Shown piece by piece: positions 46,504-56,164 of a stretch of DNA of 64,000 nucleotides. The stretch comes from Aquabacterium sp. OR-4 (GTDB lineage: Bacteria; Pseudomonadota; Gammaproteobacteria; Burkholderiales; Burkholderiaceae_C). The notes under the pieces were generated by a model that did not search any database, had not been told where the DNA came from, and saw only the letters and a program-made list of their open reading frames with translations. The DNA is taken from NCBI RefSeq assembly GCF_025290835.2, contig NZ_JAOCQD020000004.1, positions 186,001 to 250,000 of the forward strand, written 5' to 3'. Within the stretch, counting starts at the first letter, position 1; every line of letters begins with the position of its first letter. A program made the position numbers and the translations under genes.

Positions 46504-46567
46504 GATGGCGGGATGGCGGGATGGCGGGATGGCGGGATGGCGGGATGGCGGGGTGGCGGGGTGGCGG
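46504..46567. repeat. 8-bp tandem repeat (gatggcgg) x8
   Basis: Six perfect and two a-to-g copies between the ArsC-like and FmdB-like genes. The unit is not a multiple of three, but it lies outside coding sequence, so length change would alter spacing of the two genes only. Confidence 0.92.
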
Positions 46568-46594
46568 TGTGGGGCGGGGCGGGTGCGGGTGGGG

Positions 46595-47086
46595 TCAGGC
46601 GTGGGGTCGGGTGCGTGGGCGCGGTTGCGCTCGAGGGGCGGCACGGGGCCGGGCACCGGCCGGGGCGGCGGCACAGCCTTCCAGCACCACCGGCAGCGCG
46701 CCCTGCAGGGCCGCCGCGTCGGCCGGCTGCGACGACAGGCCGACGAAGGCCGCCACCTCGGCCAGCGCAAAGCCAACCAGGCGCGTGCCGTCGGCGCGCT
46801 GCATCAGCGGCCGCCGGATCAGCAGCGGATCGGCCAGCAGCAGGGCCAGAGCGGCCTCGGCGTCCAGCGCCTCGGGCTGCACCTCGCCCCGCTTGATCCG
46901 CGGCGCGGCGAGGTTGAACCACTGGGCCACCGGCAGCGGCGCCAGAAAGGGCAGCAGGCTGTCGCGGGTCCAGTGCGCGGTGAGCAGGTTGCGCCGCTGC
47001 AGCGTGTGGCCGGCAGCCTCGAGCAGCGCGCGCTGCCGCGCATTGCCGCCACAGCCGGGCTTCTCGAAGAACACGATGTCGGTCAT
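46595..47086 (-). CDS. ArsC-fold nitrogenase-associated protein
   Basis: 163 residues. The start TDIVFFEKPGCGGNARQRAL is the signature of the ArsC/Spx-like nitrogenase-associated family: one Cys in a PGCGGN loop. WFNLAAPRIKRGEV and LLLADPLLIRRPLM follow. Function unproven; a thiol-redox or Fe-S protecting role is assumed. An Arg/Pro/Ala-rich tail ends it. Its ATG overlaps the stop of a 41-codon frame (ATGA). Confidence 0.85.
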   Translation of the reverse strand: MTDIVFFEKPGCGGNARQRALLEAAGHTLQRRNLLTAHWTRDSLLPFLAPLPVAQWFNLAAPRIKRGEVQPEALDAEAALALLLADPLLIRRPLMQRADGTRLVGFALAEVAAFVGLSSQPADAAALQGALPVVLEGCAAAPAGARPRAAPRAQPRPRTRPHA

Positions 47087-47208
47087 GGCCGCCCCTTGCC
47101 CGGCGCGCCGGCCTGGCGGGCACCGGCCAGGCCATGGGCCCGCGGCCAGGCGGGCAGGTCGGCCGGGATGGCTGGGGTGGCTGGGGTCGCTGGGGTGGCT
47201 GGGCTCAT
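47083..47208 (-). CDS. 41-residue bridging frame between nitroreductase and ArsC-like genes
   Basis: Starts with ATG overlapping the nitroreductase stop (ATGA) and stops with TGA overlapping the ArsC-like ATG (ATGA), so it exactly spans the 118-base gap. The peptide is Pro/Ala/Thr-rich (MSPATPATPATPAIPADL) and otherwise without features. It may keep ribosomes moving between the two genes, or be chance in GC-rich DNA. Confidence 0.4.
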   Translation of the reverse strand: MSPATPATPATPAIPADLPAWPRAHGLAGARQAGAPGKGRP

Positions 47209-49094
47209 GTGAACGCCTGCGGGCCCAGCGTGGCGCGGCCGGCCAGGTGGGCATAGGGCGGGCCGGTGGCGATGCGCCCATCGGCCACCGGCACGCCAAG
47301 TGTGAAGTGGTAGAGGCTTTGCAGCCGCGTATCGCCCTCGGCCAGGCCCAGCAACTGGTGCACGCCGTCGTCAAAGAAGCAGCCGATACCGGTGCCGCGC
47401 AAGCCCTGCGCCTCGGCCTGCAGGTACAGCACCTGGCCCAGCAGACCGGCCTCCTGCAGCAGGCGCTGATAACCCTCGGGCTGCGCGTCCACCGGTCCGT
47501 CAAACTGGGCCAGCAAGGCCACCGCCACCGCCGCGTCGGAGCCCAGCGCCTGGTGGCAGCTCAGGGTGCGCAGCGTGCCGGCCAGCGCGGGGTTCTCCAC
47601 CAGCTGCCACAGGCCACCGGGATGGCCCTCCTGATGGCCACCGGGAGGACAGCCCGCCACGCCACCGCCCTCACCCGCCAGCAGCACCGGCTGCCAGGCC
47701 AGCGCCGCCGGCAAGGCGGCCCGCAGCAGCGCCGCGCCGGCGGCCGAACGCGGCAGCACATAGGCGCCGGCGGTCAGCCCTTCAACCCGATGGACAAAAA
47801 ACACCGGATGCACCTGCGGCACGGCATCGGCCAACACGTCCCACGGCAGGCCGGGGCGGCCGGCCACGGTGCCCAGCGCCCTCACGATGGCACCAAAGGC
47901 CGCGGCACCGAGGCGCGCCTGGCGATCAAAGCGCTGCGCGCTGCGTCGCCGGCGGATGAGCTGCTGGGCACTGGGCAGGGTGTCGCTCGCGCTCGCGCTC
48001 GCACCAGCACCCGTACTCGCGGTCGCGGCCGCGGTCGCGGTCGCAACCAGGCCCACGCCCGCACGGTCGCGAGCCACACCAGCCGCCTCAGCCTCAGCCT
48101 CAGCCTCAGCCTCAGCCTCAGCCTCAGCCGCCACCGCCCTGCCCGCCGGCCGCGTGGCCTGCGCCACGCCGTCGATCACCGGCCAGCGGTACATCGGGTG
48201 GCGATCCAGCCGGTTGGCCTGGCCATGCCACAGGCGCCAGGGCCGCTCGGGGGGCGCAGGTGCCGTGCCCAGGTCGGGGCCGATGGCCAGCAGCAGCTCG
48301 GGCTCCTCGGCCTCGGCCTGGCCGAAGTCCGCTGCGCGATCGGTGCCCAGCCAGGCCGCCAGCTCGGCATGGCTCAGGCCGGGCAGCACGCGGGCCTGCC
48401 AGCCCAGCAGCGCGGCGGCATAGCGCACGGCGCCCAGCGCGTGGCCGGCATCGAGCTGGCAGTAGCGAAAGGCGCGTTCGCCGTACTTCCAGGCCTCGCG
48501 CCAGTGGATGCTGCTCAGGCCCAGCCACAAGCCCGGCCGGGTCGGTGGCGGGCGATGTGGCGGGTGATGTGACCGCTGATTCGACAGGTGATGCGGCGTG
48601 CGCGGCGCCGCAGTCGCGGCCGCCCACGCAGCACGCTGCTCGAGCGCATGTTCGCCCGGCGCGTAATGCCACAGGCCATCGGCCAGGTCGGGCAGGCCCT
48701 GGCTCAGCAGATAGGCCTCGGTGGGGTGCAGGTTGCCGCTGCTGGGGTTGCAGCGCACGGCCCAGCGGTCGGGGCCCAGGGTCTTCCATGCGGCCAGGCC
48801 CAGGGCCAGGCCCAGCAGGGCCGCCACGCTGCGCTCGGCCAGCGGCTGCACCGCCACCGCGCCGGGCTGGTGGATGGCGGCCCAGCGGGCCGGCAGCGCA
48901 TCGTCGGCCAGCAGCGGCAGCGGGTGAAGCGGCGCACCGGCCCAGCGGCGCCAGGGGTCGGGCTGGGCGTCCCAGTCCAGCGTGTCGGGGCCGGCGGCAT
49001 AACGGTTCAGCGCATGCTTGCTGCGCTGGTGGTAGGCGCGTGGGCCAGGCGCAGCATCAGCCGCCATGCGCGGGCCCTGGCTGATCGTGGACAT
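47205..49094 (-). CDS. Double-domain nitroreductase-family (SagB-like) protein
   Basis: 629 residues. First domain: YHQRSKHALNRYA near 21 and VRCNPSSGNLHPTEAYLL at 113-130, typical of SagB-type FMN dehydrogenases. A long linker holds Glu-Ala repeats (about 318-335) and Ala/Thr/Ser stretches. Second domain: QQLIRRRRSAQRFDRQARLG and, near the C-terminus, GTGIGCFFDDGVHQLLGL with PYAHLAGR. Tandem domains may form an internal dimer. Start ATG at 49094; the longer frame upstream overlaps the preceding gene and is rejected. Confidence 0.75.
   Translation of the reverse strand: MSTISQGPRMAADAAPGPRAYHQRSKHALNRYAAGPDTLDWDAQPDPWRRWAGAPLHPLPLLADDALPARWAAIHQPGAVAVQPLAERSVAALLGLALGLAAWKTLGPDRWAVRCNPSSGNLHPTEAYLLSQGLPDLADGLWHYAPGEHALEQRAAWAAATAAPRTPHHLSNQRSHHPPHRPPPTRPGLWLGLSSIHWREAWKYGERAFRYCQLDAGHALGAVRYAAALLGWQARVLPGLSHAELAAWLGTDRAADFGQAEAEEPELLLAIGPDLGTAPAPPERPWRLWHGQANRLDRHPMYRWPVIDGVAQATRPAGRAVAAEAEAEAEAEAEAEAAGVARDRAGVGLVATATAAATASTGAGASASASDTLPSAQQLIRRRRSAQRFDRQARLGAAAFGAIVRALGTVAGRPGLPWDVLADAVPQVHPVFFVHRVEGLTAGAYVLPRSAAGAALLRAALPAALAWQPVLLAGEGGGVAGCPPGGHQEGHPGGLWQLVENPALAGTLRTLSCHQALGSDAAVAVALLAQFDGPVDAQPEGYQRLLQEAGLLGQVLYLQAEAQGLRGTGIGCFFDDGVHQLLGLAEGDTRLQSLYHFTLGVPVADGRIATGPPYAHLAGRATLGPQAFT
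48085..48126. repeat. Hexanucleotide repeat (gcctca) x7
   Basis: Inside the linker of the double nitroreductase; on the minus strand it codes the Glu-Ala run. Frame-neutral. Confidence 0.92.
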
Positions 49095-49126
49095 CGTGCA
49101 TCGCGCCGCAGGCCCTGCACCGGCGA

Positions 49127-49720
49127 TCAGACCGGCCGGTTCTCGTAGATGTTGCGCACCGGGCCCATGGTCTTCACGCCTTCTTCGTAGCTCAGCTTGG
49201 CAAAGTGCTGGCTGAAGGCCAGGGCCTTGTCGGCCACGGCGTCGGTCTTGCCGGCGGTGTCGAGCTTCTTCAGCTCGTTCTTCTCGATGTAGAGCAGCTG
49301 CAGCAGCTCGTTGTAGACCGTGCTCTCGTCGATGGGCAGCACGTAGAACGTGGCGCCACCGTAGTCGACCTCGTACTTCTTGCTGATGTCGATGTTGTCG
49401 ACAAACAGGAAGTACTTGCCCTTGGCGCTCAAGGCATCGCCCAGCACCTCGGCCAGCAGCGCGATCGACTCGAAGCTCAGCAGAAAGCCGGCCATGAAGG
49501 CCAGGTGCGTTTCGCCCTGGTGGGCCACCGCGATCACCTGGTCGGAGGTGAGCTCGGGCGGGCGCGCCTCGTCGGCCATCTTGGCCTGGAACTTCAGCGC
49601 GATGTCGCCGCGAAAGCCGAAGCGCCCCGGCTTGTGCGTGGGCGCCTTGAGCACGCTGTTGAGCAGTCGGCCTTCGGCCTCGAGGCGGCCCAGCGCGGTG
49701 TCCTGGATGGTGAGGCTCAT
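49127..49720 (-). CDS. Conserved protein of unknown function
   Basis: 197 residues, soluble, no Cys. Recognisable stretches are LLNSVLKAPTHKPGRFGFRG, IAVAHQGETHLAFMAGFLLS and KYFLFVDNIDISKKYEVDYG. It begins six bases before the truncated hemoglobin stop region and so is tightly linked to it. Codon use is tidy and less extreme, as in the nifHDK genes, suggesting strong expression. I do not know a family. Confidence 0.65.
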   Translation of the reverse strand: MSLTIQDTALGRLEAEGRLLNSVLKAPTHKPGRFGFRGDIALKFQAKMADEARPPELTSDQVIAVAHQGETHLAFMAGFLLSFESIALLAEVLGDALSAKGKYFLFVDNIDISKKYEVDYGGATFYVLPIDESTVYNELLQLLYIEKNELKKLDTAGKTDAVADKALAFSQHFAKLSYEEGVKTMGPVRNIYENRPV

Positions 49721-49726
49721 GGTGGT

Positions 49727-50179
49727 TCAGTCCTGGTGGGGGGGTGGGGAAAAGGATTCGGTGTTGCGGATGAAGTCGGCCAGCTTCCAGAAGGCCGCGT
49801 CCAGCTCGGCACGCAGGCCGGCTTCGACACCCAGCTCGTCCATCGCCTGGCGCATGCAGGCCATCCAGGCATCGCGCGCGGCGGCATCGATGTCGAAGGG
49901 CTGATGGCGGCGCCGCAGCATGGGCGCGCCACGTTCTGGCGTGTACTCGCGCGGTCCGCCCATCCATTCGGACAGGTACTTCACCAGCACGCGGCGCGTG
50001 GCGGCCAGATCGGGTTCGTGCATGGCGCGGATCACCGCGGCATCGGCCCGCGTGTCCATCGCCCGGTAGAAGGCCTCCACCAGGCGCAGCACCGCGTCGT
50101 GCCCGCCCAGCCGCCCATAGTGGGTGTTGGGTGCGGGGGCAGCAGAGGCCGCAGAGGCAGTCGGCAGGGGTGTGCTCAC
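49727..50179 (-). CDS. Group II truncated hemoglobin
   Basis: 150 residues from GTG 50179 (AAGG upstream). Signatures: HYGRLGGHDAVLRLVEAFYR near 19, LVKYLSEWMGGPREYTPERG near 67 and the proximal-His segment RRRHQPFDI near 90, with AFWKLADFIRN at the end. It would bind O2 or NO near nitrogenase. A start at 50344 would place 55 extra residues over the nifH control region and is rejected. It leads a run of genes divergent from nifH. Confidence 0.88.
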   Translation of the reverse strand: MSTPLPTASAASAAPAPNTHYGRLGGHDAVLRLVEAFYRAMDTRADAAVIRAMHEPDLAATRRVLVKYLSEWMGGPREYTPERGAPMLRRRHQPFDIDAAARDAWMACMRQAMDELGVEAGLRAELDAAFWKLADFIRNTESFSPPPHQD

Positions 50180-50249
50180 GTGGGTACCTTCAGGCTGTGC
50201 CTTCCGGTCTTCGCCCTTGCGGCGGCCCGGTGGGCTCAGGCCCTTCACC

Positions 50250-50265
50250 AGCAACTGTCGTACCA
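50250..50265 (-). promoter_or_regulatory. Sigma-54-like promoter of the truncated hemoglobin operon
   Basis: On the minus strand TGGTACG-ACAG-TTGCT, GG and GC 12 bases apart, 71 bases before the GTG start. It differs from consensus only by T in TGGTAC. It would put globin, unknown protein, nitroreductase, ArsC-like and FmdB-like genes under NifA/RpoN control. Confidence 0.65.
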
Positions 50266-50273
50266 CCCGCCTT

Positions 50274-50289
50274 TGTCGGCTTTCGAACA
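50274..50289. promoter_or_regulatory. NifA upstream activator site
   Basis: Perfect TGT-N10-ACA (TGTCGGCTTTCGAACA). It is about 94 bases upstream of the nifH -24 box and only about 10 from the divergent one. It probably serves nifH and perhaps both. Confidence 0.85.
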
Positions 50290-50338
50290 ATCGCCCGGGC
50301 CGCCGAAGACCCCGACGAATTGCCGATTTATTCAATCC

Positions 50339-50351
50339 AATCAAGCACTTG
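50339..50351 (+). promoter_or_regulatory. IHF site in the nifH control region
   Basis: AATCAAGCACTTG matches WATCAA-N4-TTR exactly and lies between the NifA site and the -24 box, where DNA bending brings NifA to RpoN-polymerase. Confidence 0.75.
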
Positions 50352-50367
50352 AGTCAACTCAGGCGGG

Positions 50368-50384
50368 TTGGCACGGCGGTTGCG
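50368..50384 (+). promoter_or_regulatory. Sigma-54 promoter of nifHDK
   Basis: TTGGCACGGCGGTTGCG fits YTGGCACG-N4-TTGCW at all fixed positions. Transcription should start near 50395, leaving a leader of about 155 bases before the nifH ATG. Confidence 0.92.
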
Positions 50385-50473
50385 AAGAGCTCGGTGCGCG
50401 GACCCTCTGGCTGACCCCAAGGACGCTTCGAAGAAGACCCATACCGGCACCGAAGGCGGCTAAGTATTCGTGA

Positions 50474-51433
<960 letters not shown>

Positions 51434-51444
51434 GGCACCCCATC

Positions 51445-51550
51445 TCCCTGCTGCGCGACCCGATCTGGGGCCTGTGCTGCTCGCCGTACGCCAGTACGGC
51501 TGCGCTGCTCGACCCCACCTCGGGCCGCTCGCGACGGGATCTGGGGCACC
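51445..51550 (+). repeat. Intergenic hairpin element, family A, copy 3
   Basis: In the nifH-nifD gap: CTGCTGCGCGACCCGATCTG, core GCTCGCCGTACG-cca-GTACGGCTGCGCTGCTC, and GCTCGCGACGGGATCTGGGG. Here the flanks also repeat each other directly (CGCGACCCGATCTGGGG and CGCGACGGGATCTGGGG). Such structures at nifH ends often protect nifH mRNA and lower readthrough to nifDK. Confidence 0.88.
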
Positions 51551-51602
51551 TCAGACCCGTTCATGAATCGCCCCCATTTCCCCGCTGACGGAGATCATCA
51601 CC

Positions 51603-53069
51603 ATGAGCATGACGGTTGAAGAGCGCAAGGCCGCGAACAAGGCCTTGATCGACGAGGTCTTGAAGGCCTATCCCGAGAAGATGGCCAAGCGCCGCGCCAA
51701 GCATCTGGGCCAGTACGAAGAAGGCAAGCCCGACTGCGGCGTCAAGTCCAACATCAAGTCGCTGCCCGGGGTGATGACCATCCGCGGCTGCGCCTACGCC
51801 GGCTCCAAGGGCGTGGTGTGGGGTCCGATCAAGGACATGATCCACATCTCGCACGGCCCGGTGGGCTGCGGCCAGTACAGCTGGGCCGCCCGCCGCAACT
51901 ACTACATCGGCACCACCGGCATCGACACCTTCGTGACGATGCAGTTCACCAGCGATTTCCAGGAGAAGGACATCGTCTTCGGTGGCGACAAGAAGCTCGA
52001 CAAGATCATCGACGAGATCCAGGCCCTGTTCCCGCTGAACAAGGGCATCTCGATCCAGAGCGAATGTCCGATCGGCCTGATCGGCGACGACATCGAGGCG
52101 GTGTCGAAGAAGAAGACCAAGGAATACGACGGCCACACCATCGTGCCGGTGCGCTGCGAAGGCTTTCGCGGCGTGAGCCAGTCGCTGGGCCACCACATCG
52201 CCAACGACGCCATCCGCGACTGGGTGTTCGACAAGGTCGATCCCAACAAGCGCCCCGAGTTCGTCTCGACCCCGTACGACGTGGCCATCATCGGCGACTA
52301 CAACATCGGTGGCGATGCCTGGTCGAGCCGCATCCTGCTGGAAGAGATGGGCCTGCGCGTGATCGCCCAGTGGTCGGGCGACGGCACCATCGCCGAGCTG
52401 GAGAACACCCCCAAGGCCAAGCTCAATGTGCTGCACTGCTACCGCTCGATGAACTACATCAGCCGGCACATGGAAGAGAAGTACGGCGTGCCCTGGGTCG
52501 AGTACAACTTCTTCGGCCCGACCATGATCGAGAAGAGCCTGCGCGAGATCGCCAGCCACTTCGACGACACCATCAAGGCCAAGGCCGAGGAAGTGATCGC
52601 CAAGTACAAGCCGCTCACGCAGGCCGTGATCGACAAGTACAAGCCGCGCCTGCAGGGCAAGAAGGTCATGCTGTACGTGGGCGGCCTGCGCCCGCGCCAC
52701 GTGATCGGCGCCTACGAGGACCTGGGCATGGACGTGGTCGGCACCGGCTACGAGTTCGGCCACAACGACGACTACCAGCGCACCACGCACTACGTGAAGG
52801 ACGCCACGTTGATCTATGACGACGTGACCGGCTACGAGTTCGAGAAGCTGGTCGACGCCGTGCAGCCCGACCTGGTGGGCTCGGGCATCAAGGAGAAGTA
52901 CGTCTTCCAGAAGATGGGCGTGCCCTTCCGCCAGATGCACAGCTGGGACTACTCGGGCCCGTACCACGGCTATGACGGCTTCGCCATCTTCGCCCGTGAC
53001 ATGGACATGGCCATCAGCAGCCCGATCTGGGCCCTGGCCAAGAACGCCCCGTGGAAGAAGACGGCGTGA
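51603..53069 (+). CDS. nifD: Nitrogenase MoFe protein alpha chain NifD
   Basis: 488 residues. P-cluster Cys in [25 protein letters not shown] and [11 protein letters not shown]; FeMo-co Cys in [12 protein letters not shown] and its His in [16 protein letters not shown]. It carries FeMo-co, so this is molybdenum nitrogenase and not VnfD or AnfD. GGAGATCATCACC precedes the ATG. Confidence 0.99.
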   Translation: MSMTVEERKAANKALIDEVLKAYPEKMAKRRAKHLGQYEEGKPDCGVKSNIKSLPGVMTIRGCAYAGSKGVVWGPIKDMIHISHGPVGCGQYSWAARRNYYIGTTGIDTFVTMQFTSDFQEKDIVFGGDKKLDKIIDEIQALFPLNKGISIQSECPIGLIGDDIEAVSKKKTKEYDGHTIVPVRCEGFRGVSQSLGHHIANDAIRDWVFDKVDPNKRPEFVSTPYDVAIIGDYNIGGDAWSSRILLEEMGLRVIAQWSGDGTIAELENTPKAKLNVLHCYRSMNYISRHMEEKYGVPWVEYNFFGPTMIEKSLREIASHFDDTIKAKAEEVIAKYKPLTQAVIDKYKPRLQGKKVMLYVGGLRPRHVIGAYEDLGMDVVGTGYEFGHNDDYQRTTHYVKDATLIYDDVTGYEFEKLVDAVQPDLVGSGIKEKYVFQKMGVPFRQMHSWDYSGPYHGYDGFAIFARDMDMAISSPIWALAKNAPWKKTA

Positions 53070-53205
53070 AGTGACTTGACGAGGTGATCGGTGCTGCCTG
53101 CGCCCGGCCGTGGCGCAGGCCGGGCCGGTCCCGCGCATGCCGCCCGCGCCGCCGCCACCTTGCACCGATCACCCCTGACCCCCGCACCGCCCCAGGAGAA
53201 AGACC

Positions 53206-54765
53206 ATGCCTCAATCAGCCGACAAGATCCTCGACCACGAGCTGCTGTTCCGTGAGCCCGAGTACCAGGAAATCTTCCGCAGCAAGAAGACCGAGTTCGA
53301 GTTCAACCACGCCGACGACAAGATCGCCGAGATCCGTGACTGGACCAAGACCAAGGACTACAAGGAAAAGAACTTCGCCCGCGACTCGCTGGTGGTGAAC
53401 CCCGCCAAGGCCTGCCAGCCGCTGGGCGCGGTGTACGTGGCCAACGGCTTTGCCAAGACCATGAGCTTCGTGCACGGCTCGCAGGGCTGCGTGGCGTACT
53501 ACCGCTCGCACTTCAGCCGCCACTTCAAGGAGCCCACCAGCTGCGTCAGCTCGTCGATGACCGAGGACGCCGCGGTGTTCGGCGGCCTCAACAACATGAT
53601 CGACGGCCTGGCCAACACCTACAGCCTGTACAAGCCCGACATGATCGCGGTGAGCACCACCTGCATGGCCGAGGTGATCGGCGACGACCTCGACGCGTTC
53701 ATCAAGAACAGCAAGCAAAAGGGCTCGGTGCCGGCCGACTTCGACGTGCCCTTCGCGCACACGCCGGCCTTCGTGGGCAGCCACGTGACGGGTTACGACA
53801 ACGCGCTGCTGGGGGTGCTCAAGCACTTCTGGGACGGCAAGGCCGGCACCGCGCCGGCGCTCGAGCGCACGCCCAACGAGAGCATCAACTTCATCGGCGG
53901 CTTTGACGGCTTCGTCGTCGGCAACATGAAGGAGATCCGCCGCATCTTCGATCTGTTCGGCGCCGACTACACCGTGCTCTGCGACCCCAGCGAGGTGTGG
54001 AACACGCCCACCGACGGCGAGTTCCGCATGTACGAGGGCGGCACCACCAAGGCCGAGGTCGAGGCGGCGCTGCATGCCAAGGCGACCATCGTCTTCCAGG
54101 AGTACTGCTGCGAGAAGACCATCAAGTACCTCAAGGAGAAGGGCCAGGAGGTGGTGGCCCTGAACGCCCCGGTGGGCGTGGCCGGCACCGACGAGTTCAT
54201 CATGGCCATCAGCCGCCTGACCGGCAAGCCGGTGCCCGCCGCGCTGGAGAAGGAGCGTGGCCAGCTGGTGGACGCCATGGCCGACAGCCAGGCCCACCTG
54301 CACGGCAAGAAGTACGCGCTGTACGGCGACCCCGACCAGATGATCGGCTATGCGCAGTTCCTGCTGGAGCTCGGCGCCGAGCCGACCCACGTGCTGGCCA
54401 CCAACGGCAACGACGACTGGGCCGCCAAGGTGCAGAAGGTGTTCGACGCCAGCCCCTTCGGCAAGGACTGCAAGGTCTACCCCAAGCGCGACCTGTGGCA
54501 CATGCGCAGCCTGCTGCACACCGAGCCGGTGGACTTCCTGATCGGCAACACCTACGGCAAGTACCTCGAGCGCGACGTGGGCACGCCGCTGATCCGCCTG
54601 GTGTTCCCGATCTTCGATCGCCACCACTACCACCGCTACCCCACCTGGGGCTATGACGGCGCGCTGCGCCTGCTGACGATGTTCCTGGACGAGTTCTTCG
54701 AGACGCTGGATGCGAACACCATCGTCCCGTCGAAGACCGACTACTCCTACGACATCATCCGCTGA
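53206..54765 (+). CDS. nifK: Nitrogenase MoFe protein beta chain NifK
   Basis: 519 residues. P-cluster Cys are in [28 protein letters not shown] and [11 protein letters not shown], with the Ser/Cys context normal. The N-terminal extension ([16 protein letters not shown]) that wraps NifD is present. AGGAGAAAGACC is a strong ribosome site. 136 bases from nifD, with no hairpin of family A there. Confidence 0.99.
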   Translation: MPQSADKILDHELLFREPEYQEIFRSKKTEFEFNHADDKIAEIRDWTKTKDYKEKNFARDSLVVNPAKACQPLGAVYVANGFAKTMSFVHGSQGCVAYYRSHFSRHFKEPTSCVSSSMTEDAAVFGGLNNMIDGLANTYSLYKPDMIAVSTTCMAEVIGDDLDAFIKNSKQKGSVPADFDVPFAHTPAFVGSHVTGYDNALLGVLKHFWDGKAGTAPALERTPNESINFIGGFDGFVVGNMKEIRRIFDLFGADYTVLCDPSEVWNTPTDGEFRMYEGGTTKAEVEAALHAKATIVFQEYCCEKTIKYLKEKGQEVVALNAPVGVAGTDEFIMAISRLTGKPVPAALEKERGQLVDAMADSQAHLHGKKYALYGDPDQMIGYAQFLLELGAEPTHVLATNGNDDWAAKVQKVFDASPFGKDCKVYPKRDLWHMRSLLHTEPVDFLIGNTYGKYLERDVGTPLIRLVFPIFDRHHYHRYPTWGYDGALRLLTMFLDEFFETLDANTIVPSKTDYSYDIIR

Positions 54766-54771
54766 GGCAGT

Positions 54772-54876
54772 CCGTCTCCCTGCTGCGCCGGCCGATCTTG
54801 GCGCTGTGGTGCTCGCCGTACGGGTGTACGGCTGCGCTCCTCGCACCAACCTCGGCCGGCTCGCGACGGGATCCGA
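54772..54876 (+). repeat. Intergenic hairpin element, family A, copy 4
   Basis: Directly after the nifK stop: CTGCTGCGCCGGCCGATCTT, core GCTCGCCGTACG-ggt-GTACGGCTGCG, then GGCTCGCGACGGGATC. Likely end or processing point of the nifHDK message. Confidence 0.88.
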
Positions 54877-54883
54877 ACCGCCT

Positions 54884-54931
54884 CAGTCTTCGCGATGTGG
54901 CTCGCACCGCATCGCCGCATCGCGAAGACTG
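54884..54931 (+). terminator. 14-bp perfect hairpin after nifK
   Basis: Arms CAGTCTTCGCGATG (54884-54897) and CATCGCGAAGACTG (54918-54931), loop of 20 bases, followed by TGGTTTCG. It is just 38 bases before the next start codon, so it may be attenuator and not only terminator. Confidence 0.75.
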
Positions 54932-54968
54932 TGGTTTCGATCTGTCCACCCATCACCGGAGTTTTGCC

Positions 54969-55289
54969 ATGTCCGAAGCCGTGTTCGTGAAGGAAACGCT
55001 GGATGGCCGCAAGGTCGAGGTGATCAACGGCTGGGTGTGCCTGGATGGCCTGCCCGAGACGCGCGAGCTGGTGGTGCTCGACGAGCACCCCAACCGCCAA
55101 AACATCCTGAAGGTGCAGCCCAGGGCCACGCACATGGCCGGGCGGCTGCCCTTGACCATGCCCGAGGCCTCCACCGCCCAGGGCGCGCTGCGCCGCATGC
55201 AAGACCGCTTTGACGGCAGCAACCAGGCCGTGCAGGAACGCCTGCGCAATGCGGTGTGGCAGAAGGTGTTTGCCGAAGGCGCCGAGTAG
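54969..55289 (+). CDS. Small nif-cluster protein after nifK
   Basis: 106 residues. Starts MSEAVFVKETLDGRKVEVIN, includes WVCLDGLPETRELVVLDEHP and a helical end. One Cys. GGAG precedes the ATG. Proteins like this follow nifK in other betaproteobacteria as I recall; function unknown. Real coding is supported by codon use and good ribosome site. Confidence 0.65.
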   Translation: MSEAVFVKETLDGRKVEVINGWVCLDGLPETRELVVLDEHPNRQNILKVQPRATHMAGRLPLTMPEASTAQGALRRMQDRFDGSNQAVQERLRNAVWQKVFAEGAE

Positions 55290-55399
55290 GTGCCGCACCC
55301 GCTCATCCGCTTTGCCGTTCTTTCGTTCTTCCGTTCCGCCATTCATCCACTCTTGCCCGATGCCCGCGCGTGGCATCCAGCTGTTCAGGAGCATCGACC

Positions 55400-55642
55400 A
55401 TGTCCGCACGTTGTGAAGGCACCCGCATCGGCTTCAAGCTGCTGTGCAACGGCACCCAGTACAAGTGCCTGGCCTGCGGCACCGTGGGCTGCAAGCAGAA
55501 CAAGCCCGGGGTCTGCTCGAGCCAGAACTTCTCGTCGCTGAACGCCTGCGCCAAGTGCGGCGTCAGCGGCCAGATGGACATGCTGGCTCCCGAGGCCGTG
55601 GGCTTTCGGCAGACGCTGATGCACGACGGCGTCGACGCCTGA
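55400..55642 (+). CDS. Small cysteine-rich protein, putative zinc ribbon
   Basis: 80 residues with eight Cys: one near the start (SARCEG), LLCNGTQYKCLACGTVGCKQ and PGVCSS, then NACAKCG. The two CxxC pairs (CLAC and CAKC) suggest a zinc or Fe-S site. CAGGAG precedes the ATG. A nif-linked metal carrier or regulator is conceivable; unproven. Confidence 0.7.
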   Translation: MSARCEGTRIGFKLLCNGTQYKCLACGTVGCKQNKPGVCSSQNFSSLNACAKCGVSGQMDMLAPEAVGFRQTLMHDGVDA

Positions 55643-55652
55643 ACTTGCCCCA

Positions 55653-55790
55653 CCCCCGAAGCGCCTGCGGCGCCTCCCCCTCCAGGGGGGCGAGCCCTGC
55701 GAGCGGTTGGCCCGAGGGGGCCAACGCGGCCTGCAAGGCCCGCCAGCGGCCCGGCAAAGCCGGTTCCGCGGCAGCCGCTGGGTTTCGGTG
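55653..55790. repeat. Intergenic hairpin element, family B, copy 3 (with insertion)
   Basis: CCCCGAAGCGCCTGCGGCGC and CCCCCTCCAGGGGGG start as in the other copies, then about 50 extra bases (with GTTGGCCCGAGGGGGCCAAC, itself a hairpin) before CCAGCGGCC ... GGCAGCCGCTGG. Same family as at 18124 and 19496. Confidence 0.82.
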
Positions 55791-55851
55791 GTGGCCTGCT
55801 CCGTGAGTCACGCCCTTCGGCTCGCTGAGCTGAGTTGGCGAAAGGCCTGAG

Positions 55852-56106
55852 ATGATCTACGTGCTGGAACTGCCCGAAGGCGCCGATCCGCGCGCCTGGT
55901 TCGCCTTCGACGCCGAGGACTTCCAGCGCAAGGTGGACGCGGCCGGTGGCGTGCCCGACTGCGAGATGCGCCTGTGGCACGACGAGATGGGCGCCATCCT
56001 GGCCTACGAGAACGATGCCGAGCCGGCCTGGCAGGGCCTGGGCTGGAAGGCGCGCTGGGCACTGCGCGAGCAGCTGATCGCGACCGAGGCGCTGTCGGAC
56101 TCCTGA
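55852..56106 (+). CDS. Small nif-cluster protein, unknown
   Basis: 84 residues: MIYVLELPEGADPRAWFAFD, DCEMRLWHDEMGAILAYEND, with many acidic and Trp residues. AAAGG lies upstream. Converges with the next minus-strand gene. No family recognised. Confidence 0.6.
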   Translation: MIYVLELPEGADPRAWFAFDAEDFQRKVDAAGGVPDCEMRLWHDEMGAILAYENDAEPAWQGLGWKARWALREQLIATEALSDS

Positions 56107-56164
56107 GAGGCTGAGGCCGCGGCGCCCTGGCGCCCGCCTGGCCGCAGGCTGAGGCGGCGGCGCC

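Noticed and set aside
49095..49967. Long N-terminal extension of the nitroreductase frame
   Set aside because: It runs antiparallel to nothing useful and overlaps the 197-residue gene in another frame; the extension is Arg/Pro/Ala-rich shadow sequence.
50180..50344. Longer start for the truncated hemoglobin at ATG 50344
   Set aside because: It would code through the NifA site and the minus-strand -24/-12 box, and the added residues do not resemble globins.
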